Of a stretch of DNA of 64,000 nucleotides, positions 47,794-56,941 are shown piece after piece. The translations under genes were made by a program, and so were the position numbers. The stretch covers positions 372,001 to 436,000 of the forward strand of contig WNKP01000003.1 in the NCBI GenBank assembly GCA_009797885.1, written 5' to 3'. This DNA comes from Flavobacteriaceae bacterium GF1 (GTDB taxonomy: Bacteria > Bacteroidota > Bacteroidia > Flavobacteriales > Flavobacteriaceae). The notes under the pieces were generated by a model. It did no database searches and was not told the origin of the DNA. It saw only the letters and a list, made by a program, of their open reading frames with translations. Each line of letters begins with the position of its first letter. Position 1 is the first letter of the stretch.

Positions 47794-50700
47794 CTATTGG
47801 TTTTTGTAGTTGTACTTATATTCTTCGACAAGGTTGCCGTCATCGTCCTTTACGGCTATGAGCCTGTTGTGTCCGTCATATTCATACCGGAAGGTATGGC
47901 CCCTTGGGTCGGTCATAGTGGTCATCCCAACCAAAGGGTCATACGTATAGGTGGTGACCAGGGCATCCTCCATGCTCGAATTGGTGCGGAGCGTATTTTC
48001 CTGTGCGGTGGTAAGGCCACCGTTCCCCGTATTGAAATCGGTGATGAAGCCTGGTAATGCGTCTATATCGGCCCTGGTGGCGTTTTCTATTTTAGCGACA
48101 GGGTATTGGCCACGGTACCCCCAGATGTAACTGACGGGCGGCCCATTGGCCCTGGAGACTTCCAGCAGATTGCCCTGGGCGTCATAGTCCAGATACTCGA
48201 TCCGGTTTTCCAAACTGTCATCGTCCTTTGCCGTCTGCACATTTTGGGGCAGCACGAGATTGCCCCCCCAATCCAAAAAGTTGGTTCGTGTAGTAGTCTT
48301 TGACAAGACGGTATCCAGATGGTTCAGTACGGTCTGTTCCACTTGTACCGCCTGGCCTGGCCTGGCCGTTTGCAATAGGTCCAATGCGGTGGATGCCGAT
48401 GGGGACAGTCCACTGAGCTCGTTCTTATTTGCCGGGTAATACGTTTTTGTAACAATACGTTTTGTATTGTTTGCGGTCATCTCGGAACCACTTAGCTGGT
48501 AATGTTTGTCATAGTCCTGGGTATATACTGTCCGCTCCGTGAGTGCCGAGGCACCATCATAGGTTGTTTCTTCCTTGGAATAGAGGTCCAACGTACCTCC
48601 GGTCAAATAAAAGGGGGTAAACTCATTGTGTTCATCGGGGTCGTTCAATGTTCCGTCCTGATCGGAAAAGACAATAAACGTGGCGACATGTTTGGTCCTG
48701 CCCGCCTCATATATTCCACCCATAAGGTCCAAAGGGGACAATGGTGGGGTCATTAAGTGGAGGGCGGAGCCAACGGTACCTCCATAACGGTATTTATTTT
48801 TTATTTCCTTGAGTAAGATATAGCCCCGAGATTCTTTTTTATAATATTTGGTCCCCACGGGTTTTCCCCTCATCCATTCATTGTCCGTGGCCAAATGGTA
48901 AGGAAACGTATGGAAATTCCCGGAATCCGAAAATGCGGTAAACTGATATTCGGTTTTCCCTTCCCTGCCATTTGCGCCACTAATGTGTTCCGTGACATAT
49001 TCATATCCTTCGTGGTTCCCCTGTTCATAGGTCAAGGGACTACCGGGACGTGCACCGTATTTTCTGTTGAGGACGACCACGCCACCCACAACATCGTCCT
49101 TGAAGTAATAGGCGGGCAAGGAAAACACCTTACCACTGCCTAACCCCTGTGGATCTCTATATTCGTATTCCTTTTCTATGGTCCCGCCAAAGGCATCATT
49201 CAGTACGGTCTTTTTAATCCGATTGCCCGAGGTAAAAAGCAGTTCGGTACCGGTGGCCTGATCGTTCACGTTCTCTTTCCATGATACTGAAACACTAAAA
49301 GAGTTGGTGAAAATATCGTTGTGATCATGTGGTATCCTGGGATTCGGGCTGACCTTAATTACATAAGTGCCCGGGGAAAGGATCATGTCCACCCGATCGT
49401 TGATCAGGGTTACACTGGTCTGGGGGCCGATCAACTGAGCCTCGTAGGGACAGTCCTCACTCAGCTGTTCAGTACCGCAATCTTCTTCCTCTCCCAGATC
49501 GGTAACGACCTGTGCCGTACCAACGATATTGCCGATGGTAAAAGGTTCCGATTCGTATTCGTAGAACGTTTCGTTAAAGCGTGAGGGATGCTTTGCCAGC
49601 CCTGCACCTTTTGTTACCGTGGGATTGGTGTCCGGAAACAAAAGGTCCTTAAAATACCCCGGGGGTACCGCTCGGTTATGCTCATATTCATAGTTAAGGG
49701 ACCCGCCGGTGGGTAGCTCCATTCTTGTGAGCATTCCCGCCTGGGATTTTAGGGTATCAACTTCGCGATTGATGGTCGTTGTTCCGTAATCAAAAAACGT
49801 CAAGAACTGCCCATTGTTCTTTCCATTATAATAGCCCCAAGTGTCCTGGGAATTGGAAAAGCGATGGGGCAGTGCAGTACCGTTATAGAAAAATTGATAG
49901 GGGGGGAGTGGGGCCGACTCCAATTTATCATTAACGGTTATGGAATCCAGGAACAGTCTCTTGTTCGCTTTGGTATCACAGGTTGCCAATTCGGCAAGGA
50001 CATTGGAATCCACGGGGGCCGTAGTATAGGAATAGTTGAATTCGTAGCTTTTGACCAGGGAATTGTCCAATTCGGTAATCTCAATTTTGTCCAGGGTCTT
50101 GGCACTATCAAGATCTTGTCTTGCGGTGGTTGCCCTGAATTTGATCTTCCCTTGATCATACTGGATTTCCAAAATTTGGTTCTGGACCGGCCTTACTTTT
50201 GCGAAATACGAAGCTGGCAGGCTTGTTCCCGCTTCGAATTTGTCAAAGCTCCTCCTACAATAATTGGGTTGCTCTTCCTCATAGGTAAAGGTAATGGTCT
50301 TTCCTCCCGGTCCCGTAATATCCATAAGGTACCAGGCCGTATATGCATTAAAGGAACCACTGCCCGGAGCAGGAGTAAGCGAACCATCTGAAAAAGTTAG
50401 GTTTTGCAAGATGTTCTCTTTGTCCCTTGCCGTTCGTGAAGCATTTTTGGAAAGTCCAAAATGCAGGGTATACCCATCCGGGGTGGTAACCTTCCAACCG
50501 CTGATTTCGCCCACGGTTCCGCTCGCCCAGACCGGAACTATTTTAAGATCCGTAAAATGCTGTATAATGGGCAGTTTGGTGCGCTGGTCAAAGATGAACT
50601 TACCGGAATACCCCAAAAAATTGAACATAAAACTGTCCGGATAAAGATCCTGTTCTCCCAACTGGACACTGTCGTATATTCGCTGTCTTGTGTTAACGTT

Positions 50701-51084
50701 GGTAAAGAAGGTTTCATAAAAATTGTCCCTTAAATACCCTTTGACCCCATTGGGGATATACTCATCCGCCGAACCCCTGATCTGTCTGGTGATGACACCA
50801 CCAAAATTTAGGGTCCAGCCCAATCCCACCCTGGAGGCGATTTCCTCTACAAGGATGCCCTTGGCATGGTAACTGAGGTGTATGGGAATGGACATTCCTT
50901 CCAGATCCATGGTATGGATGGGTACTTTGATATCCGGTGTCCCGTTGTAAAATGAAACGGGGATATCCACATATTTGGCCAAGGCCGTCGCTTCTGGTGA
51001 AGGGGGAATCAAATCGGGCATTTCCTGGGCGTGGCCCAAAGCCATGACCAGGGAGACCATGATGGTTGTTACTGTTTTTTTCAT
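47794..51084 (-). CDS. RHS/YD-repeat secreted protein (first component)
   Basis: 1096 residues. Signal peptide MKKTVTTIMVSLVMALGHAQ. The N-terminal domain (about 20-250; PISFYNG-like VDIPVSFYNGTPDIKVPIHT, SRVGLGWTLNFGGVITRQIR, FNFLGYSGKFIFDQR) is typical of Bacteroidota RHS proteins that precede a DUF6443 partner. YD repeats fill the C-terminus (YDPLVGMTTMTDPRGHTFRY). It has no RHS-core/toxin tip of its own, so it probably works with RHS2 as scaffold or delivery part. Its ATG overlaps the stop of a 58-codon leader frame (ATGA). Confidence 0.88.
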   Translation of the reverse strand: MKKTVTTIMVSLVMALGHAQEMPDLIPPSPEATALAKYVDIPVSFYNGTPDIKVPIHTMDLEGMSIPIHLSYHAKGILVEEIASRVGLGWTLNFGGVITRQIRGSADEYIPNGVKGYLRDNFYETFFTNVNTRQRIYDSVQLGEQDLYPDSFMFNFLGYSGKFIFDQRTKLPIIQHFTDLKIVPVWASGTVGEISGWKVTTPDGYTLHFGLSKNASRTARDKENILQNLTFSDGSLTPAPGSGSFNAYTAWYLMDITGPGGKTITFTYEEEQPNYCRRSFDKFEAGTSLPASYFAKVRPVQNQILEIQYDQGKIKFRATTARQDLDSAKTLDKIEITELDNSLVKSYEFNYSYTTAPVDSNVLAELATCDTKANKRLFLDSITVNDKLESAPLPPYQFFYNGTALPHRFSNSQDTWGYYNGKNNGQFLTFFDYGTTTINREVDTLKSQAGMLTRMELPTGGSLNYEYEHNRAVPPGYFKDLLFPDTNPTVTKGAGLAKHPSRFNETFYEYESEPFTIGNIVGTAQVVTDLGEEEDCGTEQLSEDCPYEAQLIGPQTSVTLINDRVDMILSPGTYVIKVSPNPRIPHDHNDIFTNSFSVSVSWKENVNDQATGTELLFTSGNRIKKTVLNDAFGGTIEKEYEYRDPQGLGSGKVFSLPAYYFKDDVVGGVVVLNRKYGARPGSPLTYEQGNHEGYEYVTEHISGANGREGKTEYQFTAFSDSGNFHTFPYHLATDNEWMRGKPVGTKYYKKESRGYILLKEIKNKYRYGGTVGSALHLMTPPLSPLDLMGGIYEAGRTKHVATFIVFSDQDGTLNDPDEHNEFTPFYLTGGTLDLYSKEETTYDGASALTERTVYTQDYDKHYQLSGSEMTANNTKRIVTKTYYPANKNELSGLSPSASTALDLLQTARPGQAVQVEQTVLNHLDTVLSKTTTRTNFLDWGGNLVLPQNVQTAKDDDSLENRIEYLDYDAQGNLLEVSRANGPPVSYIWGYRGQYPVAKIENATRADIDALPGFITDFNTGNGGLTTAQENTLRTNSSMEDALVTTYTYDPLVGMTTMTDPRGHTFRYEYDGHNRLIAVKDDDGNLVEEYKYNYKNQ

Positions 51085-51257
51085 GTTGTGATGTGCTTTT
51101 TGGGGGTTATGGGAAAAAATGGTGTTTTATGCAATGGTAGTGCAGTACAGTATAAAATACGTGATGTGCTTGCCCTGTGGTGGATGGCTTTGGTGTAGGC
51201 CAAAAAGGATGAAAGCAAGGGGCCAGTGGGCCCCAGGGCCCGGTAGGTTGTTTTCAT
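51081..51257 (-). pseudogene. 58-codon leader frame derived from an array gene, coupled to RHS1
   Basis: The ATG at 51257 starts MKTTYRALGPTGPLLSSFLA and stays open to a TGA that overlaps the RHS1 ATG. The first seven residues and the surrounding DNA match the start of the secreted-protein gene at 55227 (MKTTYRAMLPIGALLLSFLV). It is therefore the 5' end of a fifth array gene, cut off by the RHS insertion. The open frame and ATGA overlap suggest it now feeds ribosomes into RHS1. Confidence 0.55.
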
Positions 51258-51466
51258 AGGGAACGTTCTTCGTTTTGGTTTAGGATTTTAGTTGAAAAAT
51301 CGTTTATAAAAGAAAGATTAATCTTGTTAAATTTTCATGATAAAAATCATAGTACCCTATTCTTTGTTTGTCTTCATCGAACTATTCGGTAACTAGTGTG
51401 AAGTAGCTTGGCTACTTTGCCATGGCAACAGCAAAACTTTTGAAATGGTGACTCGGCGGCGGTGAT
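51241..51466 (-). promoter_or_regulatory. Control region of the RHS operon, copy 1 of a 226-bp duplication
   Basis: Nearly identical to 55211-55436 in front of the tandem array. It includes the start codon region of the leader frame, a perfect 12-bp palindrome AAGATTAATCTT (51314-51325) and the dyad ATGAT-aaaa-ATCAT (51337-51350), which has the TGAT-N4-ATCA form of an Fnr/Crp-family site. Both dyads are conserved in both copies. Bases 51085-51490 thus hold a leader frame, this control region and a relic start, and no other gene. Confidence 0.7.
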
Positions 51467-51494
51467 AGACTACTAATAGACATACGTTTTTCAT
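51393..51494 (-). pseudogene. Relic 5' end of a further array gene
   Basis: The ATG at 51494 overlaps the stop of the last array gene by 4 nt and encodes MKNVCLLV, identical to the first eight residues of the array gene at 53211 and preceded by the same sequence. The match then breaks off and the frame (33 codons in all) runs into the duplicated control region. It marks the right-hand recombination point of the RHS insertion. Confidence 0.6.
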
Positions 51495-52372
51495 GGCTCA
51501 TTTGCATTTAATGGATTTTCTAATTTTTTTAATCGTTTTTCTTGATGGTGGACCAGATTGTATAAAGCTGCTATTTGCCCATCCTTTAGAAGTAGTTTCT
51601 TTTCCTGTAATAAGATGTAAAGGGTCAACTCCTCAATTTTTTCCAGGAGTTTCATATTCATTTCGCCCAATTGAATACCATTGGCCTCCAGTTCTTTGGC
51701 CGAGGGAATATTGGGCAAATGCCCGTGTTCTTGGATGTAGTTTTGGACTTCTTCCAAGGATTTAAGGTCATACCCTTCCTTAAAGACATAATCGGGAGCG
51801 GGAACGGTAAGGTCTACCTGGACCTCTTCGGCATGGATATCCCCTTTTACGGCAAGTTTGGCATCTGGAGCTGTGGTGCCGATGCCCACATTGCCAAACT
51901 TGTTTATGGTCATATGGGTAATGGGATAGCCAATTATGGATGGCGAGGTTCCCAAACGAAGATTTCCCCTAACGCCATCAAAACGTACTTCGGCAGAATA
52001 TTTATCGGGGTCTAAATCAGATGTGCCGCTAGGTTCATAAGAATGGTAAAAATACAATATGGCGTGACCTCCTTGATGAAACGCCATGGCGTTACCAATC
52101 TGTAACTTATCCTGTGGGGAGGTTGTTCCAATGCCAATATTACCGCCGGATTTCACGGTCAACCATTCTTTGGTGGTAGTGGCATCTTCAAACAGACCCC
52201 AGCGATCGCCCATAACCATACCACTTGCCCAAACACCGTTGGTTGAATTGCTTTGAAATAAGCTGATATTGTTGGGGGAATTTAAAACCAACTTTCGGTA
52301 GTTCTCGGTCAAATCTTGGGCCGTCACTATAGTGGAAAGCAAAAGTGACAGCATAAGGGAAGGTGTTTTCAT
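51491..52372 (-). CDS. Secreted protein with shared array C-terminal domain, copy 4
   Basis: 293 residues. Signal peptide (about 1-18), a variable N-terminal domain with two VGIGTT-type strand repeats (GNIGIGTTSPQDKLQIG, GNVGIGTTAPDAKLAVKG), then the array's common C-terminal domain of about 115 residues (DYVFKEGYDLKSLEEVQNYI, GHLPNIPSAKELEANG, LLEKIEELTLYILLQEKKLL), ending in a coiled coil. The VGIGT plus 'hLPNIPSA' domain is widespread in Bacteroidota cell-surface and phage-tail-like proteins, with no proven function. It overlaps the upstream copy by 4 nt. Confidence 0.8.
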   Translation of the reverse strand: MKTPSLMLSLLLSTIVTAQDLTENYRKLVLNSPNNISLFQSNSTNGVWASGMVMGDRWGLFEDATTTKEWLTVKSGGNIGIGTTSPQDKLQIGNAMAFHQGGHAILYFYHSYEPSGTSDLDPDKYSAEVRFDGVRGNLRLGTSPSIIGYPITHMTINKFGNVGIGTTAPDAKLAVKGDIHAEEVQVDLTVPAPDYVFKEGYDLKSLEEVQNYIQEHGHLPNIPSAKELEANGIQLGEMNMKLLEKIEELTLYILLQEKKLLLKDGQIAALYNLVHHQEKRLKKLENPLNANEP

Positions 52373-53211
52373 AGTTTTGTCTTTAAGATTGATTCCAGTT
52401 TTTCGAATTTTCCCTCATATTCCCTATTCCTGTTTTCCAACTCAATTACATATAGGGTCAGTTCTTCAATCTTCTCCAAAAGTTTCATATTCATTTCGCC
52501 CAGTTCAATGCCATTGGCCTTCAATTCTTTGGCCGAGGGGATATTGGGCAAATGCCCGTGTTTTTTGATATGGTTTTGGACTTCTTCCAGGGATTTGAGG
52601 TCATACCCTTCCTTAAAGACATAATCCGGGGCGGGAACGGCAAGATCTACTTTTACCTCTTCCGTATGGATACGGCCCTTTACGGTAAGCTTGGCATCTG
52701 GGGAAGTAGTGCCTATGCCTACTTTGCCATTATAGGCCAGATAGAGATCATTTTCCCCATAATTGATCCGTCCAAATTTTGCAGTTTCAATAACGGCATC
52801 CCCACCATTGGGCAGTATACCATCAAGAATAGCACCCCCTGTCCAAGCCGACTGATCTAAAAACACCATTAGTTGGGGAATTGCCGCGGTAAAATTGACT
52901 TCCAAATGGGCAGTTACGCCATCGGAGCTGATACGGGCTTCTGACCAATAGCCTCCATTACTGAGGGAGATTAGATTAAGGCCTCCATAGGAAGACCATC
53001 CCTTAAACCAAGAAATCTTGGCCACCCATGGTTGAGAAGCCCCCCCTTGGGTCATCAGCACAACTTCGTTATACCCCCTGCCATAGGCACCATCCAATCG
53101 TGCCACCCGTTTCCATCCTGGTGCATCAACCTCTACTGTTTTGTTGCTATAATGTTGAGGGAAAATACATTGGAACATAAGATATGCTACCAATAGACAT
53201 ACGTTTTTCAT
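52369..53211 (-). CDS. Secreted protein with shared array C-terminal domain, copy 3
   Basis: 280 residues, starting MKNVCLLVAYLMFQCIFPQ (signal peptide). The N-terminal 130 residues are aromatic-rich (KISWFKGWSSYGGLNLISLS) and unrelated to the other copies. A single GKVGIGTTSPDAKLTVKG strand leads into the common C-terminal domain (VDLAVPAPDYVFKEGYDLKS, KKHGHLPNIPSAKELKANG). It lacks the KRLKKLE tail of copies 2 and 4. The ATGA overlap with copy 2 indicates translational coupling. Probably a tip-variable surface or fibre protein (inference). Confidence 0.8.
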   Translation of the reverse strand: MKNVCLLVAYLMFQCIFPQHYSNKTVEVDAPGWKRVARLDGAYGRGYNEVVLMTQGGASQPWVAKISWFKGWSSYGGLNLISLSNGGYWSEARISSDGVTAHLEVNFTAAIPQLMVFLDQSAWTGGAILDGILPNGGDAVIETAKFGRINYGENDLYLAYNGKVGIGTTSPDAKLTVKGRIHTEEVKVDLAVPAPDYVFKEGYDLKSLEEVQNHIKKHGHLPNIPSAKELKANGIELGEMNMKLLEKIEELTLYVIELENRNREYEGKFEKLESILKTKL

Positions 53212-54116
53212 GGCTCATTTGCTTTTAAGAGGTTCTCTAATTTTTTTAATCGTTTTTCTTGATGGTGGACCAAGCTGTACAAAGCTGCTATTTCCCCATC
53301 CTTTAGAAGTAGCTTATCTTCCTGTGCCAAGATGTAAAGGGTCAACTCCTCGATTTTCTCCAAGAGTTTCATATCCATTTCTCCCAGTTCAATGCCGTTG
53401 GCTTCCATTTCTTTGGCAGAGGGAATATTGGGCAAATGCCCGTTTTCTTGAATGTAGTTCTGGACTTCTTCCAGGGATTTGAGGTCATACCCTTCCTTAA
53501 AGACATAATCCGGTGCGGGAACGGCAAGATCCACCTGAATCTCTTCGGCGTGGATGTTCCCTTTTACAGTAAGTTTGGCGTCCGGGGCAGTAGTGCCGAT
53601 GCCCACTTTTCCCGAATGTAAGATCCTGAACAGACTAATGTTTCCCACACTTTGGATATCAAGCCCGTTATAAGCCCCTTCGCCCGATCCCCCGACTCGG
53701 ATACGGGCAGTGTTATTGTACCAGGAGAGGTTCACATTTGCATCATCATTTGTTGGATTTGGGGTAATTAAGTCCCCTTTTAAATCCACCTGGCCGTTCT
53801 CATTGGCAAGCACTACCTTTCTCCAAGGTTTCCAGATAGTTTCATTTGGATCCCAATACCTGAAGATCAAATCGCCATAAATGGATTGATAACCGCTGAC
53901 TCCGATTTCAAAGTTTCGACAGCAGCTTCCATCGGAAACGGTCAGTTTGGTCCCATATGGGTAGGTCCAATTGAAAGTGTTGGTACTACCTGGTCCCCTT
54001 TGATAACTGATTCCGGAGGAAATGTCCTGAACAGGGGCTCCCTCATCATAAGTGGTCTGTGCTGCTGTGGATGTGGTCCAGATGAATAAAACCGAAAGTA
54101 TAACCGCTCTTTTCAT
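53208..54116 (-). CDS. Secreted protein with shared array C-terminal domain, copy 2
   Basis: 302 residues. Signal peptide (about 1-19, TSTAAQ), a distinct N-terminal domain containing a CC pair (SDGSCCRNFEIGVSGYQSIY) and WNETI-like aromatic strands, then GKVGIGTTAPDAKLTVKG and the common C-terminal domain, ending HHQEKRLKKLENLLKANEP, almost identical to the end of copy 4. Its 3' end and the next start reproduce the junction seen at 51491-51494, which shows how the array grew by unit duplication. It follows copy 1 by 1 nt. Confidence 0.8.
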   Translation of the reverse strand: MKRAVILSVLFIWTTSTAAQTTYDEGAPVQDISSGISYQRGPGSTNTFNWTYPYGTKLTVSDGSCCRNFEIGVSGYQSIYGDLIFRYWDPNETIWKPWRKVVLANENGQVDLKGDLITPNPTNDDANVNLSWYNNTARIRVGGSGEGAYNGLDIQSVGNISLFRILHSGKVGIGTTAPDAKLTVKGNIHAEEIQVDLAVPAPDYVFKEGYDLKSLEEVQNYIQENGHLPNIPSAKEMEANGIELGEMDMKLLEKIEELTLYILAQEDKLLLKDGEIAALYSLVHHQEKRLKKLENLLKANEP

Positions 54117-54117
54117 A

Positions 54118-55227
54118 TTATTCCTTAGTAAGAAGTTCTAGAATGATTGTATTTTGCTTTTGGAGGCGTTCTATTATTCGTTCCTGGGCAATAAGGTATA
54201 AGGTGAGTTCCTCAATTTTTTCCAAGAGTTTCATGTCCATTTCTCCCAGTTGAATACCATTGGCCTCCAGTTCTTTGGCTGAGGGGATATTGGGCAAATG
54301 CCCGTGTTTTTGAATGTAGTTTTGGACTTCTTCCAGGGATTTGAGTTCATACCCCTCCTTAAAGACATAATCCGGGGCGGGAACGGCAAGATCTACCTTG
54401 ATCTCTTCGGCGTGGATGTTCCCTTTTACAGTAAGTTTGGCGTCCGGGGCAGTAGTGCCGATGCCCACACGGCCATTTTGGTGGATTCCGATAAAACCAC
54501 TTGCCGATTTTAGTAGTAGGCCATAGTATCCCGCTACTTGCACGGCACCTCTATCATGGGTATTGGAGAGGTCCATAAAATCGCTTCTCCCCAATCCATA
54601 CCAAGGGCTGGCATTGGTAAGGTCCGTAATGGTTGACAAGGAAAACGTTGTCGCCCGAATACCATTGCCCTCCACATGTAATTGGGCCAATGGGGTATAG
54701 GTTCCTATCCCCACATTGCCACCGAGAAACAGTATTTCATTCGTCCCGTTCTCTACCTGGATTCGAAACTCACTTAGGGAAGTACTGAGTCCCATATAGG
54801 CTTTTCTGGTACCATTGCTCGATTTCCAATTGGTATAGAGCCAACTGTCATCACTGGTCTGGAACGTTTGTATGGCGTCGGTATCACTCGCAATATGGAG
54901 GGGGGACAATGGACTGCTGTACCCAATGCCCACATGTCCCGTCTCGTGGTCGATCCGCATGCGTTCGTTACCCTCCGTCTTGAACAAAAGGTCGTTGTTG
55001 TAGGAGGAAAAGGCATTTGTGGTGGTATAGACGTCCTTATTAAAAATAATATTGGGCCTATCCGTATAGATATGACCATGGGACGAATTAAAAGGTCCTA
55101 TTTCAATGGTTCCGTGATTGGTGGTAAAGGTATGTTTGGTAGATCCGTTGTAGGTGGCCTGTGCGCTTACCAAAAAAGACAAAAGCAAAGCGCCAATGGG
55201 CAGCATGGCCCGGTAGGTTGTTTTCAT
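54118..55227 (-). CDS. Secreted protein with shared array C-terminal domain, copy 1
   Basis: 369 residues, the longest and first copy. Starts MKTTYRAMLPIGALLLSFLV (signal peptide to SAQ). The N-terminal half has three VGIG strands (GHVGIGYSSPLSPLHIAS, GNVGIGTYTPLAQLHVEG, GRVGIGTTAPDAKLTVKG), and the common C-terminal domain follows. The C-terminus differs from the other copies (ERLQKQNTIILELLTKE). It is read from the control region at 55211-55436. No T9SS C-terminal signal is seen, so the final location (periplasm, surface or medium) is open. Confidence 0.8.
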   Translation of the reverse strand: MKTTYRAMLPIGALLLSFLVSAQATYNGSTKHTFTTNHGTIEIGPFNSSHGHIYTDRPNIIFNKDVYTTTNAFSSYNNDLLFKTEGNERMRIDHETGHVGIGYSSPLSPLHIASDTDAIQTFQTSDDSWLYTNWKSSNGTRKAYMGLSTSLSEFRIQVENGTNEILFLGGNVGIGTYTPLAQLHVEGNGIRATTFSLSTITDLTNASPWYGLGRSDFMDLSNTHDRGAVQVAGYYGLLLKSASGFIGIHQNGRVGIGTTAPDAKLTVKGNIHAEEIKVDLAVPAPDYVFKEGYELKSLEEVQNYIQKHGHLPNIPSAKELEANGIQLGEMDMKLLEKIEELTLYLIAQERIIERLQKQNTIILELLTKE

Positions 55228-55436
55228 ATAGCGTGTTCTTGGTTAATTGGATGATTTTAAAAGAAAAATCGTATATAAAAGAAAGATTAATCTTGTTAAT
55301 TTTTTATGATAAAAATCATAGTACCCTATTTTTTGTTTGTCTTCATCGAACTATTCGGTAGCTAGTGTGAAATAGATTGGCTGCTTTGCCACGGCAACAG
55401 CAAAACTTTTGAAATGGTGACGCGGCAGCGGTATAA
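55211..55436 (-). promoter_or_regulatory. Control region of the tandem array, copy 2 of the 226-bp duplication
   Basis: Same sequence as at 51241-51466, with the palindrome AAGATTAATCTT (55283-55294) and ATGAT-aaaa-ATCAT (55306-55319) intact. The differences are scattered substitutions, so the duplication is old enough to drift but the dyads have been kept. Confidence 0.7.
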
Positions 55437-55452
55437 CCCTGTCGCCTTTGGT

Positions 55453-55600
55453 GGTTGGATTTCTCAGTCGCTTTGCTCCTTCGAAATGACGCGTTCAACT
55501 TAAAGGTCATTTCGAACGTATGTGGGAGACTTAGATCACAACAAAGCCACAACTTGAGTCATAGCCTCTTTTAGGTTTCTTATGCGTATTCTTGTGCCAA
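55453..55600 (+). repeat. Diverged composite repeat, copy E (REP lost)
   Basis: Carries the leading 'ggatttctcagtcgctttgct...ggtcatttcgaacgtatgtggga' block and an 'aagccacaactt..gtcatagcctctt' hairpin related to copies A-D, but no REP end. It lies 15 kb from the RAYT. The following 55601-55801 shows nothing recognisable. Confidence 0.55.
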
Positions 55601-55801
55601 ACCACCAATCCCGGACTGTTGGTGGCAGGAGGCGCCATTTGGAACCCAACATTCCCTACTGGGGGTATAGCAGTTAAACTAGGGTATCAGAGCTAATTTC
55701 AATTACCAGAAGATATATTTTAGAATAAGTCCAATTATTTAATCTTTTCTAAGAACACGGGTCACTTTTCTTTTTTCGCATTGAAGAAGAAGGATGTAGA
55801 C

Positions 55802-56839
55802 TTAATAATACATTAATTTTTCACGTGTAACAATATCCAATGGGAGGCTTACAATTTCCGGGGGTTGTTGGTTCATACCTAAGTATTTATACAAATATTC
55901 AATACCATGATAGGCCTGTTCATAGGGCTTTTGGTTAATTAAAAAGTGTACCGTTCCATCCTGCAATAAGCTTTTGTTCTTTTCCAAAAGATCGTAACCC
56001 ACAATACGAATATTGGAATCCTTTGAGAGTGCTTTGGACAAGATGTAAGATTTTGAATTGGGTACAAAAATCCCCTTTAAGTCAGGAATGGAGTTTAGTT
56101 TCGCTTTGGCCTTTTCCACCAGCTTGTAATCCTCTTGGGGAATTGAAAAAATCTCTATACTGGCTTTTTTAATTCCATTATTTTCAAAGTATTCCTGGAA
56201 CCCTTCAATACGTTCTTTAACATTAAAATTGGGGTTCTCTGCTTTGGTTACATTGAACACTAAATAGTTGGAAGCCACTTTGTGGCCAAAACTGAGCAAC
56301 TCTCCTGCAAGACGACCGCCTTGATGTGAGTTTTGTCCAATATAACTGATAGCCCCAGAATCGGAATGACTGGACCCAATGAGCACAAATGGAATCTTGT
56401 TGGCCTTACATTTACGTATAAATGCATTTGTTTCGTCAAAAAGAACTTGGGCCAGCAATACGGCTTCATTTTTGTCTTTGATGATTTGCTCTCCGACTTT
56501 TGAAAAAGACTCCTTTTTATTTTGGTCATATAGATATATTTTTACGATGACCCCAAGAGCCTTAAAATCCTTCATTGCTTTCTTGGCCCCTCTAATGGGA
56601 TCGGACCAATACTCCCCCTTTTGATGTTTTGGAAGCAGAATAGCAATTTTGAAACTTTTGTTCAGGGCAAGGTTACGGGCAAATGTGTTGGGTACATAAT
56701 CCAGATTTTCCATGATCTCTTTGATCAGTTGGGTGGTTTTCTTTGAAACATCCCCTCTGTTATGCAAGACACGGTCTACCGTTCCTATAGAAACATTTGC
56801 AAGTTTGGCAATTTCCTTTATGGTTGGCTTTTCTCCCAT
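55802..56839 (-). CDS. LacI-family transcriptional regulator
   Basis: 345 residues. N-terminal LacI helix-turn-helix PTIKEIAKLANVSIGTVDRV then LHNRGDVSKKT, hinge, and a periplasmic-binding-protein-like effector domain (LLPKHQKGEYWSDPIRGAKK, ISYIGQNSHQGGRLAGELLS). Divergent from the susC operon; two copies of an 18-bp site lie in between. The effector is probably a uronate or a catabolic intermediate, judging from the downstream uxaC (inference). Confidence 0.93.
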   Translation of the reverse strand: MGEKPTIKEIAKLANVSIGTVDRVLHNRGDVSKKTTQLIKEIMENLDYVPNTFARNLALNKSFKIAILLPKHQKGEYWSDPIRGAKKAMKDFKALGVIVKIYLYDQNKKESFSKVGEQIIKDKNEAVLLAQVLFDETNAFIRKCKANKIPFVLIGSSHSDSGAISYIGQNSHQGGRLAGELLSFGHKVASNYLVFNVTKAENPNFNVKERIEGFQEYFENNGIKKASIEIFSIPQEDYKLVEKAKAKLNSIPDLKGIFVPNSKSYILSKALSKDSNIRIVGYDLLEKNKSLLQDGTVHFLINQKPYEQAYHGIEYLYKYLGMNQQPPEIVSLPLDIVTREKLMYY

Positions 56840-56941
56840 GAATATTTGTTATTGGCAATTATTGTCCAATTTTTTAAATAAAATTCAAAAATTAAGGTTT
56901 TTTATTTTGATATTTCAAATATAATTTAAACATTTGTTCAG

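Noticed and set aside
41101-55227. Type IX secretion C-terminal signals on RHS and array proteins
   Set aside because: No Por_Secre_tail-like or gliding-type C-terminal domain could be recognised in any of them.
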